DNA from: Trametes villosa
Taxonomy: Eukaryota > Basidiomycota > Agaricomycetes > Polyporales > Polyporaceae
DNA length: 64,000 nucleotides
Assembly (NCBI GenBank): GCA_002964805.2
Contig: PUDQ02000013.1
Location: 124,001-188,000 of the forward strand
Reading direction: 5' to 3'
Made by a program: the position numbers and the translations under genes. The notes below the pieces were generated by a model. That model worked only from the letters and a program-made list of their open reading frames with translations. It searched no databases and was not told the DNA's origin. Shown in pieces: positions 1 to 10,165 of the stretch (position 1 is the stretch's first letter; the number at the start of each line of letters is the position of its first letter).

Positions 1-657
1 GGACGAGGCCGGCGACCTGCATCCACTCGGGCTTCCCGTCCCTCCGAATCGCCTCCGCGGTCTGCAGCAGATGCTCTATCTGCGAGAGGCTCGTCTAGAA
101 ACGCCGCCCAGGGTCCATATCAGAACCCGCCTGGTTCTAGCACAGGATCTGCGGAGACACTCACATCGGGGTCGGAGTCGTCCACGAGCGTGTTCAGCTT
201 CTCCATCGCCTCCCAGATGCCTGCAGGCGCGGTGAGCCTAATGTGGCGACGACGATCGCGGGCACCTACCCATTCTGGCGTGCACCGTGCGCTTGAACTC
301 CGCGCGGACCCGGACGTTGAACGCGACCGTCTGCTTCTCTGGAAGAAGAGCCGAGATACGGATCTGAGTGAGCGGAACGGCGGGTAGGAGGCGGGGCGCG
401 CGCGCGCTACGCACCATGCTGCTCGCGGTAGAAGTTCTTGACGCGGTCGCACGCCTCCTCGTACTGGCGGAACTGGTTCTTGTCCTTCTCGGCGTCGAAC
501 TTGGATTCCTCGGCCCAAGTCGCAGCGACCTGGCCCTTGAGCTTGTTCACTGCGGCGGGCGGTGAGTACGGCATGCGGAAGGAGAAATGTGGCGCGAACC
601 TTCGTCGACGGCGTCAGAGACCTCGTCGAGCGCGCGGCCGTCGTTCTCAAGACGCAT
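1..657 (-). CDS. myo-inositol oxygenase, 5' part (runs off window)
   Basis: Converts myo-inositol plus O2 to D-glucuronate in the cytosol; a non-haem di-iron enzyme. Five exons can be read on the minus strand: ATG at 657, exons about 657-600, 549-415, 338-270, then one starting at the GCATCTGGG acceptor near 225, and a last one that leaves the window. Joined, they give the family's N-terminal region: an Asp-Glu-rich start, a [16 protein letters not shown] segment, then the conserved VDDSDPD loop and the [20 protein letters not shown] stretch that in MIOX leads into the first metal-binding His-Asp motif (HDLGK), which lies outside the window. About 134 residues are visible of roughly 300 expected. 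Introns are 50-77 nt with GT...AG ends and every junction keeps frame. Identification rests on my recollection of the family; the catalytic metal ligands cannot be checked here. Confidence 0.85.
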
Positions 658-869
658 AGTGAAAAATGTGAGGGGGTGTGAGGAAGAAAGTGGGAGAGTG
701 GGGGCCGACGAAGAGGTCGGAGGATGAGGTGTTGCGAAGGTGTTGGAGAGGGCGTTGGAGAAAGTGTGTGGTTGCCACAAAAAATTGTGAAACAGTCGCC
801 AAGGGAGCTCAGCTGATGTCAGGATGCGGGGCGGCGGGGTCTGGTCGACAGCTCGCAGTGCACGTCTGT

Positions 870-878
870 CTTTTATAC
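870..878 (-). promoter_or_regulatory. TATA box of the myo-inositol oxygenase gene
   Basis: On the minus strand this reads TATAAAAG, about 213 bp upstream of the ATG at 657, leaving room for a 5' leader of about 180 nt. Position and sequence fit a core promoter; no activator site is recognisable. Confidence 0.45.
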
Positions 879-3311
879 TCCGTGCACAGGTACATGGCGG
901 CTTCAATAAGTCCGGAGATGCGAAGGAGAGGTGGTAGCGGTTTGCGGTCAAGGATCATCCCACACTGCACCTGCGCGCCAAATGGGCACGGATTTCTGAC
1001 TCGGCCCGATCGCCGGACTGTAGGCTGGAGGAGCGCCCCTCCTGATCCGGTGTTTCGACCACGACCACAACCACAGCCAATATTCCCCGCGCCGCCAGCA
1101 CGGAAAAGCACTGTCATAGTGGTCATGCTGGACATATGCACGAACGTCTTCACGGTGAGCAGCGTGCGCGCCGACGGCCAGCTGATCTCCTGCCGCCTGC
1201 AATCGAACCGACCCCAAACGCAACGCAGGCGCCCCGTATGTTTTCATCATCGTTTCTACTGGTCGTCGGGCTGGTCGGGGCCCACGCAGAACTTCTACAA
1301 GTGTTGAGAGCTGTACTGATCAGTCTCCGACAGGACCCCACGCATGGTGCGCTCAGGGTCCAGGTAGGACGGCAAGTGGATTCGGGAACGCGAGTGCACT
1401 CTAACTGCCCACGCTTCGCGATCACTAACAAATACGGCCGACGCGCATCTCCGCAGAATGCTTCGCAAGGGCATGGGCGTGTAGGCGCACCGATCGACAA
1501 GCAGCGGAATCAGTGCAGCGCTCCGCGTCTTCGCAGGTCCTAGCCTCGGGGCCGCGCCACGACTTTCCCCGACATTGCGCGGCTGGTGCGTTCTATCACG
1601 CAGCGCGGTCGATAGCATGGGAAGAGCCGCGCGTCCTGTTGCTGAACATGGCGTCGAAGCCGCTCTCTGTGGCCATCGCGAATCTAATCGCACGCAGTGT
1701 GGCTGGGCTGGGATGGCCGCACGCAGAGGAACCCTGCCCAGGTACACCGATCGACTGGCGGCAGAGCCCAGCGCCGTGAGTGCTTCCGCGTCTTCGAAGA
1801 ATTCGAAGTCAGGACTCAGGGCAGCCCTCAAAGTGCTCCCTTCTCCAGGCATCTTACAGACTTTACGGAAGACTGCGCGCGAAGGCGACTGCAGCGAGTT
1901 GCATGTCTGCCCCATTCTGTTGCTGCGCTTCATTTGTGCACCGTGACTGCGCGTAGCTTCCGTGCGGTGCGCGGACGGGCAAGTGCTCGCGCACTTTGCG
2001 CGGTAAAGACACAAGGTCAGGTCTAGACTCTTCACGCAGGTAGCGGTAGGGGACCTCTACGGACACCTTCTAGCGCATGGAAGACTGATCCGCGGACGCC
2101 TCAGTATCACATAGGCGACTGTTACTGGCAGCGACACGGAGAGGTAGGACACGACGCTGACCGTAGAAATTCCAGGAATACTGCCTCGCAGCGCGTTATC
2201 GCGACACGACTACGGCCATTGCCCCAGGACCCTAGGACCCTGCCTTCGTACTGGACCTTCGCCCGCCCGGTTTACAGCATCTCCGACACCCGTGGCGGCC
2301 TCGATTCCGTTCCGTCACTTCCTCCGGGGTCCGTCCTCTCCCGCGTCGGAGATCTCATTTAGTCGGACACGGAACAGGGATCTGCGCTGCCTGCAAACGG
2401 CTTAGCTTGCTCATCGTCGGAGGGCACGATGTCGGACTCGCCATTCATCCCACGGCATGTCATCCGCCCGACTGTCCTGGCCTCTAGACCTCGACGAATT
2501 CTCGGCGACGCGCTCGATGCGCCCAATGGGCGCGGGCGGAGCAGCACGACCCCGTAACGTGCCTGGGATCGCGTCGTTATCCGTACGAAGGATACACTGG
2601 ACTGGGACATTCGTTACTGATCCTGACATCTCTCTCGAAACTTGAGTGCCAGATGGCTCGCCAAAACACGATCTGATAGTTCTTGGACAAGCTGAGGCCA
2701 CCTGAAGCTTGCAAGGACGCGCGACGACGAGCCAAGCTTGCTTGTTCGAGCAATCTCAGTGCTAAACCTCGACACACGCGCTCCTTTTGTACGATGACGA
2801 CACTCATTTGTCACGCACGCCCGAGCGTCCTGCGCGGTCGTGTTCATTGGCGTCAGACCGGGAGGTGCGTGAGGGAAGCAACAGAATTAACGCATACGTG
2901 ACGTCGGCCCGCCATGATGAACTCTCCTTACAGACAGTGATTGTCGTAACTATGGATGTGTCTTTCTGTATCTTCCCTCCATGCCTGCGCACAAGTGACA
3001 AAGCTTCAGAGGAAACTAGTTTGTGATGTGGAGGGGGATAAGTATGGTCGCTACGATTCCGAATACCGTTTCGCCGAGGACTTACTCGGTGCACGTTCCC
3101 ACGCTTACTATTCCAGGAGTGCGCTTACCGTTACTTTGTACCATCCCACACGTAAGTCCCATGTTAGTCAGCTACTACCAGCATGATCGATACACAACTT
3201 GCACCTGCAGCCCAACGAACGTTCTGAACCCCCTGCCGGCTGACACTCCGGAAGTGACTAGTAGAACCAGCCAGCGACTGTTCGACATTGTACACGTCAC
3301 GTCTGGTACGC
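879..3311. other. intergenic, no gene seen
   Basis: Both strands were read. Open frames here are short, Arg/Ser/Cys-rich in composition, lack plausible splice-linked neighbours and resemble no family I know. The left part must contain the promoter of the leftward myo-inositol oxygenase gene and the right part that of the rightward phosphoesterase gene. Confidence 0.6.
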
Positions 3312-4439
3312 ATGGCTCCTCGTCGGCGGTTGGTACAACCTCCCCTTCTTCAGCGAATCGCTGCACTGGTAAGTACGTCGACTATCGTTCGCGCGCGAAA
3401 CATACTCACCCGTGCGATACAGTCATTGAGGCCCAAGGTCTCTACGGTTCCTCCAGGCTCGTTGGCCTCCTCAGTGCAGAGATTCCGCACTCAGTGGGCG
3501 CACTTCCGCCGTTCTCCTGTGAGATATATCGCTCAGCGAGCTTACGAAGCGTACGCGACGCTCCCCCCGGAGGCACTTCTCAAGGCTCGAAAGAACGCCT
3601 TCCGCGTTGTATGCATCTCTGACACGCACGATGATCACCACCGGCTCCCGCCTTTGCCACGCGGAGACATCCTTATCCATGCCGGGGATCTCACAAGAAC
3701 GGGGGCGGAACAGAGGATTCGCAAGGCCTTGCAGTGGCTCAGCTCCGCGCCACATCAATACAAGGTGTTTATTGCCGGGAACCACGACGTTGCCCTCGCC
3801 GATCCCGTAACGCGCGACGCCATCCTTGCGGACTTTCCGAATCTAATCTACCTCGAAGATTCCGAGACAACGCTCACGGTTCGCGGTCGCGACATCTCCG
3901 TGTATGGCTCCCCGCACACGCCGCTCGCTACACGCACGGCACAAGCTGTCCCAAAGGGCGTCTTTTGCGCGGGGGAAGAGATCAGGCAGCAGCGTGCGGA
4001 GGCCATACCGATCCACACGGACATCCTCGTAACCCACGCCCCGGCACAGTGCCATCGCGACGCGGCCGGCCTTGGCTGTGAACACCTCCTCACCCAGTTG
4101 TGGCACGTGCGCCCGCTCTTACACGTCTTCGGGCACATACACCCTGGGCATGGCGTCCAGCACCTGAACTGGTCGGGGGTGCAGGTGGTATATGAGTCGG
4201 TGTGTCAGGGGAAGCGTGGTTGGGGAGGCGCTCTGAGGGTCGTTTGGGCGGCATTGGGCAAGGCACTCGGGAAGCAGGCTCTGCGATATCGACCTCGCAA
4301 ACATACCCTGCTGGTCAACGCCTCGTCGGTGGGAGGAAGAGGAGGGCTTCGGGATCCGATAGTCCTTGATCTCGCGCCTCACCCTCGAGGGAGACGAGTA
4401 CTACGCCCGAGCAGATCTGATCAGACTGCAGTGGAATGA
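3312..4439 (+). CDS. calcineurin-like metallophosphoesterase (MPPED/UPF0046-like), copy 1
   Basis: Predicted phosphodiesterase or phosphatase of the binuclear-metal calcineurin superfamily; substrate unknown. All five metal-site motifs are present in order: CISDTHD (D-x-H), GDILIHAGDLT (GD), IAGNHD, VTHAP and FGHIH. Exon 1 is 3312-3368 (MAPRRRLVQPP...) and exon 2 starts at 3423, giving about 357 residues. The 54-nt intron (GTAAGT...ATACAG) is a multiple of three without a stop, so an unspliced message would also read through. The intron is accepted because the paralogue at 5509-6653 has a phase-0 intron at the same place. ATG 3312 is the first in-frame ATG; upstream in-frame codons lack one. 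The Arg-rich N-terminus with an RYIAQRAYEAY segment is shared with the paralogue and may be a targeting or adaptor region. The protein ends in a basic tail. No signal peptide or membrane segment is obvious. Confidence 0.85.
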   Translation: MAPRRRLVQPPLLQRIAALVSTSTIVRARNILTRAIQSLRPKVSTVPPGSLASSVQRFRTQWAHFRRSPVRYIAQRAYEAYATLPPEALLKARKNAFRVVCISDTHDDHHRLPPLPRGDILIHAGDLTRTGAEQRIRKALQWLSSAPHQYKVFIAGNHDVALADPVTRDAILADFPNLIYLEDSETTLTVRGRDISVYGSPHTPLATRTAQAVPKGVFCAGEEIRQQRAEAIPIHTDILVTHAPAQCHRDAAGLGCEHLLTQLWHVRPLLHVFGHIHPGHGVQHLNWSGVQVVYESVCQGKRGWGGALRVVWAALGKALGKQALRYRPRKHTLLVNASSVGGRGGLRDPIVLDLAPHPRGRRVLRPSRSDQTAVE

Positions 4440-4492
4440 GGTACGTACTTGCGGGGTCTGACGTATGATGCACTTACTCACATACACCGCCG

Positions 4493-4966
4493 TATGGAAG
4501 TCCGTGCACCCCCCAGCGAGGGATTGGTGCGTTTCGGTACCCACGAGGCGAAGCGGCGTGGACGATACCTCCCGACACCGATATTCTAATCACCCACGGC
4601 CCACCGAAGTCGCATCTAGACGTTGCCGGGTCTGGGTGCGCGCAGCTGCGACAAGCGCTCTGGCACGTCCGGCCGTCGTTGCATGTCTTCGGACACGCCC
4701 ACGGAGGGCGGGGAGTGGGGTTCGCGGACTGGTCTCGGTTCCAGAAGGCGTACGAAGACGTTTGCGATGCGGGGACCGGCTTGGGATCGATGTTGCTGGT
4801 TGTATCAAGGACGGTACGAGCGGCGCTCGTGGGGGAACCGCACGCGGCTGCTGGAACAGGAAGAGGGACTGTTTTCGTGAATGCTGCGTCCGTGGACGAT
4901 GTGTCTGGCCACCTTCGGGAAGCAATACCTGTGGAATTTGCGCTGTACGGCGATGCAAAGTTGTAA
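4493..4966 (+). pseudogene. C-terminal fragment of a metallophosphoesterase gene
   Basis: An open frame beginning with YGSP and continuing through TDILITHGPP and the FGHAHGG metal motif to a TAA at 4964-4966 aligns with the C-terminal half of both neighbouring phosphoesterases. The N-terminal half with the D-x-H, GD and GNHD metal ligands is absent, and homology stops abruptly just 53 bp after the stop codon of copy 1. It cannot form the binuclear metal site alone. The remaining frame has no stop, so the truncation is either recent or the fragment is under weak constraint. It is best seen as the product of unequal exchange within the local cluster. A GTACGT at 4441 looks like a donor site, but joining it to copy 1 fails because copy 1 stops at 4437-4439. 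Confidence 0.75.
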
Positions 4967-5508
4967 TTGTACAGCGGGCCCGGGCTAAAGGACTTTAACC
5001 CTACTCTGTAGCTTGGTTGGTTCAGTCGTACCAGTATCCACCGTATATTTACCGTGCTTGCAGCCTTTTCTATATCCTGACTTTCTTTCTCGGGCGATGC
5101 GATTATAGTAGATCAGCGCGGGTTGCGGTCAGGTTACGGTAGGGGCTTGAAGCTTGAAGCTTGAAGCCTAGAGAGCAAACTCTACAAGGACAAATACTCC
5201 AATTACTAATGTGTCAACGACAGACGTTAGCGGTGTTAGAACTTCAAAACAAACTCAGTTAGCCGGCCTCCTCGGCACACTAGTCGGACCGACAAGTACG
5301 GAATACTTACGTTCCAAAGTTCTTGTCTCCTCCCACCCCGTATACAGCCGCCTAGTACTGAGTACGGAGTACTGAGGTCAAGCCTGGGTTCCAAGGTACT
5401 AGAGGCTGGGCTGTCAGTAAAGTCCTTCTCTGAGTTGAGATTGACAGCCCCTTCCTCTCTCATAACGGGCAGCCCGGCCTAGGCGTGGGCTTCTTGTACA
5501 TACATACT
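4967..5508. other. spacer with short tandem repeat
   Basis: No coding signal. It contains three tandem copies of AGCTTGA (about 5145-5167) and a near-palindromic AGTACT/GTACTC patch around 5350-5375. It should hold the promoter of the following gene; no clear TATA box is visible. Confidence 0.5.
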
Positions 5509-6653
5509 ATGGGACGCGACACTCGAAGTCCGGTCCGATTCGTACGACGCTTCCTTGAAGTGAGTCAGACATCCCAGTCTCAGATCAGAGGTGCGTAAGC
5601 AAACTTATTGAAGCTTTACTCTCCTAGATCAGACAAGCGAAGAGTCTGAACCCGCTCAAGGCCTTCAGGAGAGGAATTCCTACGCTCTGGGAGCATTTCA
5701 GCCATTCCCCCACACGATGGCTTGTCCAGAAAGCATACAAGTCGTACGCCTCTGTGACCAAACCGATAACCTTGGAGAGGGGCGATCCACAAGTCCCCGT
5801 CGTCCGTGTGGTCTGCATCTCTGACACGCACAACCGCCACAACGACCTTCCGCCCTTGCCTGAGGGCGACATTCTCATTCACGCAGGCGATCTCACAGAC
5901 ACCGGATCACAATCTGAGATTCTCAGCGCGCTCAGCTGGCTTGCAGCCCAGCCCCACCCCCACAAAGTGTTCATCGCCGGCAACCACGATACCTTGCTCG
6001 CGGAACCCTTGTTGCCGCGGCTCATCCGCGTGCTCCACCCGGAGCTCATTTACCTGCAAGACAGCTCGGTCACGCTCGAGGTTCGCGGCCACCCGATATC
6101 GGTGTACGGGTCGCCCCGCACTCCTCTGCGCAGCGGCCGGGGCGTCTTCCAGTACGCGCGGTGGGACGGCACCACCTGGACACGCCGGATACCTACCGCC
6201 ACCGACATCCTCGTCACGCACGGGCCGCCGCAGTATCACGGTGACGTCGCTGGGCTTGGCTGCAATGACCTCCGCTACGAGCTCTGGCGCGTGCGCCCTC
6301 GTCTGCACGTCTTCGGACACATCCATGCCGGCCGCGGCGTCGAGCGCGCGGCATACTCGCCGGTGCAGTTGTGGTACGAGGGGCTCTGTAAAGGCAGGCA
6401 GCAGAAGAGGTTTGGCTGGACGGCCGCACTGAAGGTCGTGCGCGCGGCGCTACAGCGGGCGGCGGGCATCGAGGACGAGCGGACTATGAAGTCTCCTGCG
6501 GGGAGGGAGAGCATCCTGGTCAACGCGTCGTCCGTGAGCGCGACCCGTGGCGGAGACCTATTGGAACCGATCGTCGTTGATGTTGCGCTTACCCAGCCCT
6601 CTAAGAAGGAAAGGAGGAGACGGAGGAGGGCGTCGCGCGAGCTGGAGGCGTGA
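5509..6653 (+). CDS. calcineurin-like metallophosphoesterase (MPPED/UPF0046-like), copy 2
   Basis: Paralogue of the gene at 3312-4439 with all metal motifs: CISDTHN, GDILIHAGDLT, IAGNHDT, VTHGPP, FGHIHAG. The start is placed at ATG 5509: exon 1 (5509-5559, 17 codons, MGRDTRSPVR...) joins after a 68-nt GTGAGT...CCTAG intron to exon 2 at 5628, in the same phase and at the same protein position as the intron of copy 1. Without this exon the frame would start with a non-ATG codon in the middle of the conserved region. The exon-2 segment WEHFSHSPTRWLVQKAYKSY mirrors the N-terminal block of copy 1. The product is about 358 residues, with a C-terminal tail of consecutive Lys/Arg. Substrate is unknown. 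Confidence 0.85.
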
Positions 6654-6947
6654 AGTGTTTGCGCACATACTTGTTGTACTCCCATCGTTGTAGCACTACT
6701 GGAACTTGGACAACCTCTGCACTACGGGAATTAGAGGAAAGTAGCTCGAGGGTGCAGGTTACTGGCAGTCCGTCCTGCGTAGAACGCATCGCACGCTCTG
6801 ACGCAACATGGCAGCCCTTATGAAAGTGGTTCTGTGTTGATACAGGTTCCGATATCGATTGCAACGAGGTATCAAATGCGCAAAGCAGCATTAGTGGGAG
6901 TACATGCGCAGCCTATTGTCAGTCTACGGGTCCGTGCAGGCGCGAGC
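6654..6947. other. convergent 3' spacer
   Basis: About 290 bp between the stop of the rightward phosphoesterase and the stop of the leftward permease; it should hold both 3' ends. No ORF of interest. Confidence 0.5.
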
Positions 6948-9532
6948 CTACTTGAATTTTTTGTAGTCATTCTGAACACGGCACGGCATCAGCACTCTGC
7001 GAGACCGTATCTCGGGCGAGGAAGGGGGACTTACGACAGTGACGAAGGTGCCGTCGGAAAGCGCCTCTTTCCGCTGGACCACCTCATACCCGAACCAGCG
7101 TGGCAGCTTTCTCCATGCAGCCCAATATAGAGCGCCGAAAACGAGTACGCCGATGCCGACGAGGCAGTATCTGGAGTGATGGCCGATTAGTGGGCGATCG
7201 CGGCTCCCGATGTATGACATACAGGTAGTAGGGCAGCGGAGGCGTGTCGCCGACGCCGTTCGCCGGGCGGATGAAGGGTGCGACAAGGACTACGCAGAGA
7301 TGTGAGTTCCGTGCATCGTTGAAATCATGACATGAGCAAAGACTCACGGAAGACAGTCGCTGCAAGGAAGAAGAATGCGACCGGGAGCCACACTGCACCG
7401 CGAAGTCAGTAAAGACCGCTCTATGCGGATGACTGCCCAGGGAGCCTTACCTTTGAACGGACGCGGCACATTCGGCTTGTGATATCTCAGCCAGAACAGA
7501 CCCTGGAGTGCTTGTAAGTACGACCGATCCTGGAAAGGCGACACCATTACACGTACAATCACGACGAAGAGGTTGATCGCCTGAATGGGATACCCCTGGA
7601 CGTTGAGGATGAACGGGTACGCGACGTTTGGCGGGGGCGCTATCATGATGATGATCTATAGCGCATTATGAGCTTTCATGCACGAAGGCCAGAGCGCGAA
7701 GCAGAAGTGGACATACGGAGGGAATCATGTGGAGGACCAGGCCGGGGAAGGGCGACTTCCCCGTGGGCCAGTTGGACGCCCAGAACTTGTTACCGAAGGG
7801 GAGTGCGAGACCCTCCTTGGCCAGCTCTGCAATACTCGGGTCAGCGCACCGCGGATTGGATTATGGCTAGAGGGGTCTGTCAAACACACCTTGGTTAATA
7901 CGGGAGAGGGCGAAGGTGACGGTGACGACGTTCCCGAGCGCACTGTCCAAGCGTCAACTGTACATCCTACAAGATCAAAAGATGATTCCCACCTCAGCGC
8001 AACGAATACGGTGAGCGCTTTCTGGGCCTGAGAACCGAAAACTTTGCCGAAGAAGAGGGAGGCAACCGTCACGCCGGAGTCGATAATCTCCTCCTTCGTC
8101 GCGACCCTAAGAAGTCTTGTTAGGTTTGCACTTCCGATGAGTAGGGAGCTGTATCGCTTACGCGAAGTACGCGACGTTGGCCAGAAGGTACAGGGCGGCA
8201 CAGATGCATAGACCGAGCGGGCCCGCGATCTTGAGGGTGCGCACGGGGTCCTTCACGTTGTTGAGGACGTAGTTGACGTTCGACCAGCCGATGTACGAGT
8301 AGAGGACCTTGAACATGGCCGTGGCGTACTGCGCAGTTATCTGTTAGCCGCGAAAGATGGGGTGTGCTACTGAGAGCGGTACTGACGTCGTTGCTACTGT
8401 TCGAGCTGCCCGCGAACGCGTTGCGGAAGTTGACGTGCGGGTCCTGGATAGATGTCTTTCCCGAGAGTACGACCCAGCCGGTGATGACGACGAAAAGCAG
8501 GATCACGACCTTGAACACGCTGAGACCCTACGACAGGTATTCAGTACGATGTCCTGTATGTTGCGGCATGCGAGAGACGTACATTCATGATGAGGACGCC
8601 AATGCGCGGCGTCAGGCCATGCAGCAGGACCGCGAAGACGATGGCTACGACATGACATTGAGTGACGATTCCTCTCACGCCGCGTTTCACTCACTTCCAA
8701 CTGCAATTCCACGCGTTGTCCATCGGGTGGCTTCGTGGCCAGCAGCCTCGAGAATGCTACATACAGCTCAGCAGGTAGACCAAAATAAGCCAGAAAAGTG
8801 CCGTACTTGCTTGCAAAGACCTACATGGCTCGTCAGTCCTGCTGTATGCGCATATGGAATGAACTACTCACGATGCAACCCGAGGCCGTGAGACCGACGA
8901 GGATGGAGTTCGCAGCGAAGACGTATGTAGCCAGGAACTTGGGCCTCTTGTACACGGCCTCGAGGTACACCTTCTCACCGCCTGATCGAGGGAACATCGT
9001 TCCAAACTCTAACCAGATGAAGAGACCGCAGGCAGAGAGGACGAAGCCGAGAACCCATAGCATGAGCGACGCGCCGACCGATCCTACGGAGCCGAGGATC
9101 GAGGATGGTGTCGAGAAGATACCGGTACCAATAATACGACCGACGCTGTAGATGGGTCAGCATGGGTTCAAGCTGCGCGAAAAAAACAAATTCACATGAG
9201 CATCGTGCAGCTGAAGACGCCGAGATGGCGACCCGCTCCTCCGGCGGTGTCTAAAAAATTCTGGTCAGTATATGCTATACGTCAGATCGATTTCAGCCCG
9301 ACTTACCCTCCTCGAAGGACAGGCCTCCGGGATTGAGCTCCGGGTCGACCTCGGCGGCGTCAGCCACATTTTGAAGAGAGGCCTCGTCGTCGGTGTCGAG
9401 GTGCGGGTTCTTCGTCTTGGTGTCGTCCAACGACTTCGCATACGGCGTGGGCTCCGCCTCCACCACGGGTTCTGCTCTGGCCCTGCGCGGGTAGAGCGCC
9501 TTCAATGACGCGAGGTTGAAGCGTCCGGACAT
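6948..9532 (-). CDS. MUP1-like amino-acid/methionine permease (APC family), copy A
   Basis: Multi-pass plasma-membrane transporter of the amino acid-polyamine-organocation superfamily, closest by eye to fungal high-affinity methionine permeases (MUP1 group). ATG is at 9532. Exons include 9307-9532 (hydrophilic cytosolic N-tail ending PGGLSFEE), 9196-9250 (TAGGAGRHLGVFSCT), 8872-9145 (IIGTGIFSTPSSILGSVGSVG, the APC substrate-loop signature, then GTMFPRSGGEKVYLEAVY), followed by six or more further exons with VVILLFVVITGW, YSYIGWSNVNYVLN, ATKEEIIDSGVTVASLFFG and PFGNKFWASNWPTGKSP. The last intron removes 63 nt, leaving a 7-codon final exon (NDYKKFK, stop 6948-6950). About 12 hydrophobic segments are expected. 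A second gene of the same structure follows immediately upstream, indicating tandem duplication. Substrate choice is inferred from family only. Confidence 0.85.
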
Positions 9533-10165
9533 GTTCCCGAAGATGATCGCGAGCGTCGGGTGGACCTACACTGCAGCTAGAAGGGCAGGGTCGACGGAAC
9601 AGGAAGACGCCTCCGCCCCTGCGCCGGGGGCCGTATACATATGCACGCCGCGCGCGACGCAGCCCGCGATCCGAGGGCTTGCGCCATCGCAGCGCAACAT
9701 CGCGAAGAGGGCTAAAAGATGGAGGGAGTGCGCGCCCACCACGGGCGCCTGCGGGTGAACGGCGGCAAAGGCGTTCACCCGGCCAGCCCCGCCAACCCAA
9801 TCACCGCGAAATTCTCGTCCCGCGGGGCCGTCGTGGCGCGCATTGGCTGCGCGCGGGCTGGGCGAGCGCTGCGACCGCCGAGTCGAGGCGCGACGCCAGG
9901 CGGAGCACTTGAGCAAGAACGATTCCACGCGGCCGTGCCTCGAGAGCGGTGCAGGTTCCCTCCAAGCGAATCGCGCCATCCTCTGGCTCCGGCATCTCAT
10001 GCACTTCGCTTGGGGCCTATCCCCGGGGAGGAGCCCTTAGAAGGCGCATGAACGTTCCAATACAATCCGATGAGCATCCATTACAAGAACGACATAAATA
10101 CTGTAATACAGACACAGAAATGGTCATAGCACCCTACCGGGAAGCTCCATAGACTCCCCCAGGCC
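9533..10165. other. promoter region of permease A / 3' end of permease B
   Basis: About 630 bp between the two tandem leftward permease genes. GC-rich next to the gene A start; no confident TATA box or other motif recognised. Confidence 0.45.

Noticed and set aside
4437..4500. GTACGT at 4441 as a donor joining phosphoesterase copy 1 to the fragment
   Set aside because: Copy 1 already stops at 4437-4439, and the fragment lacks a matching phase.
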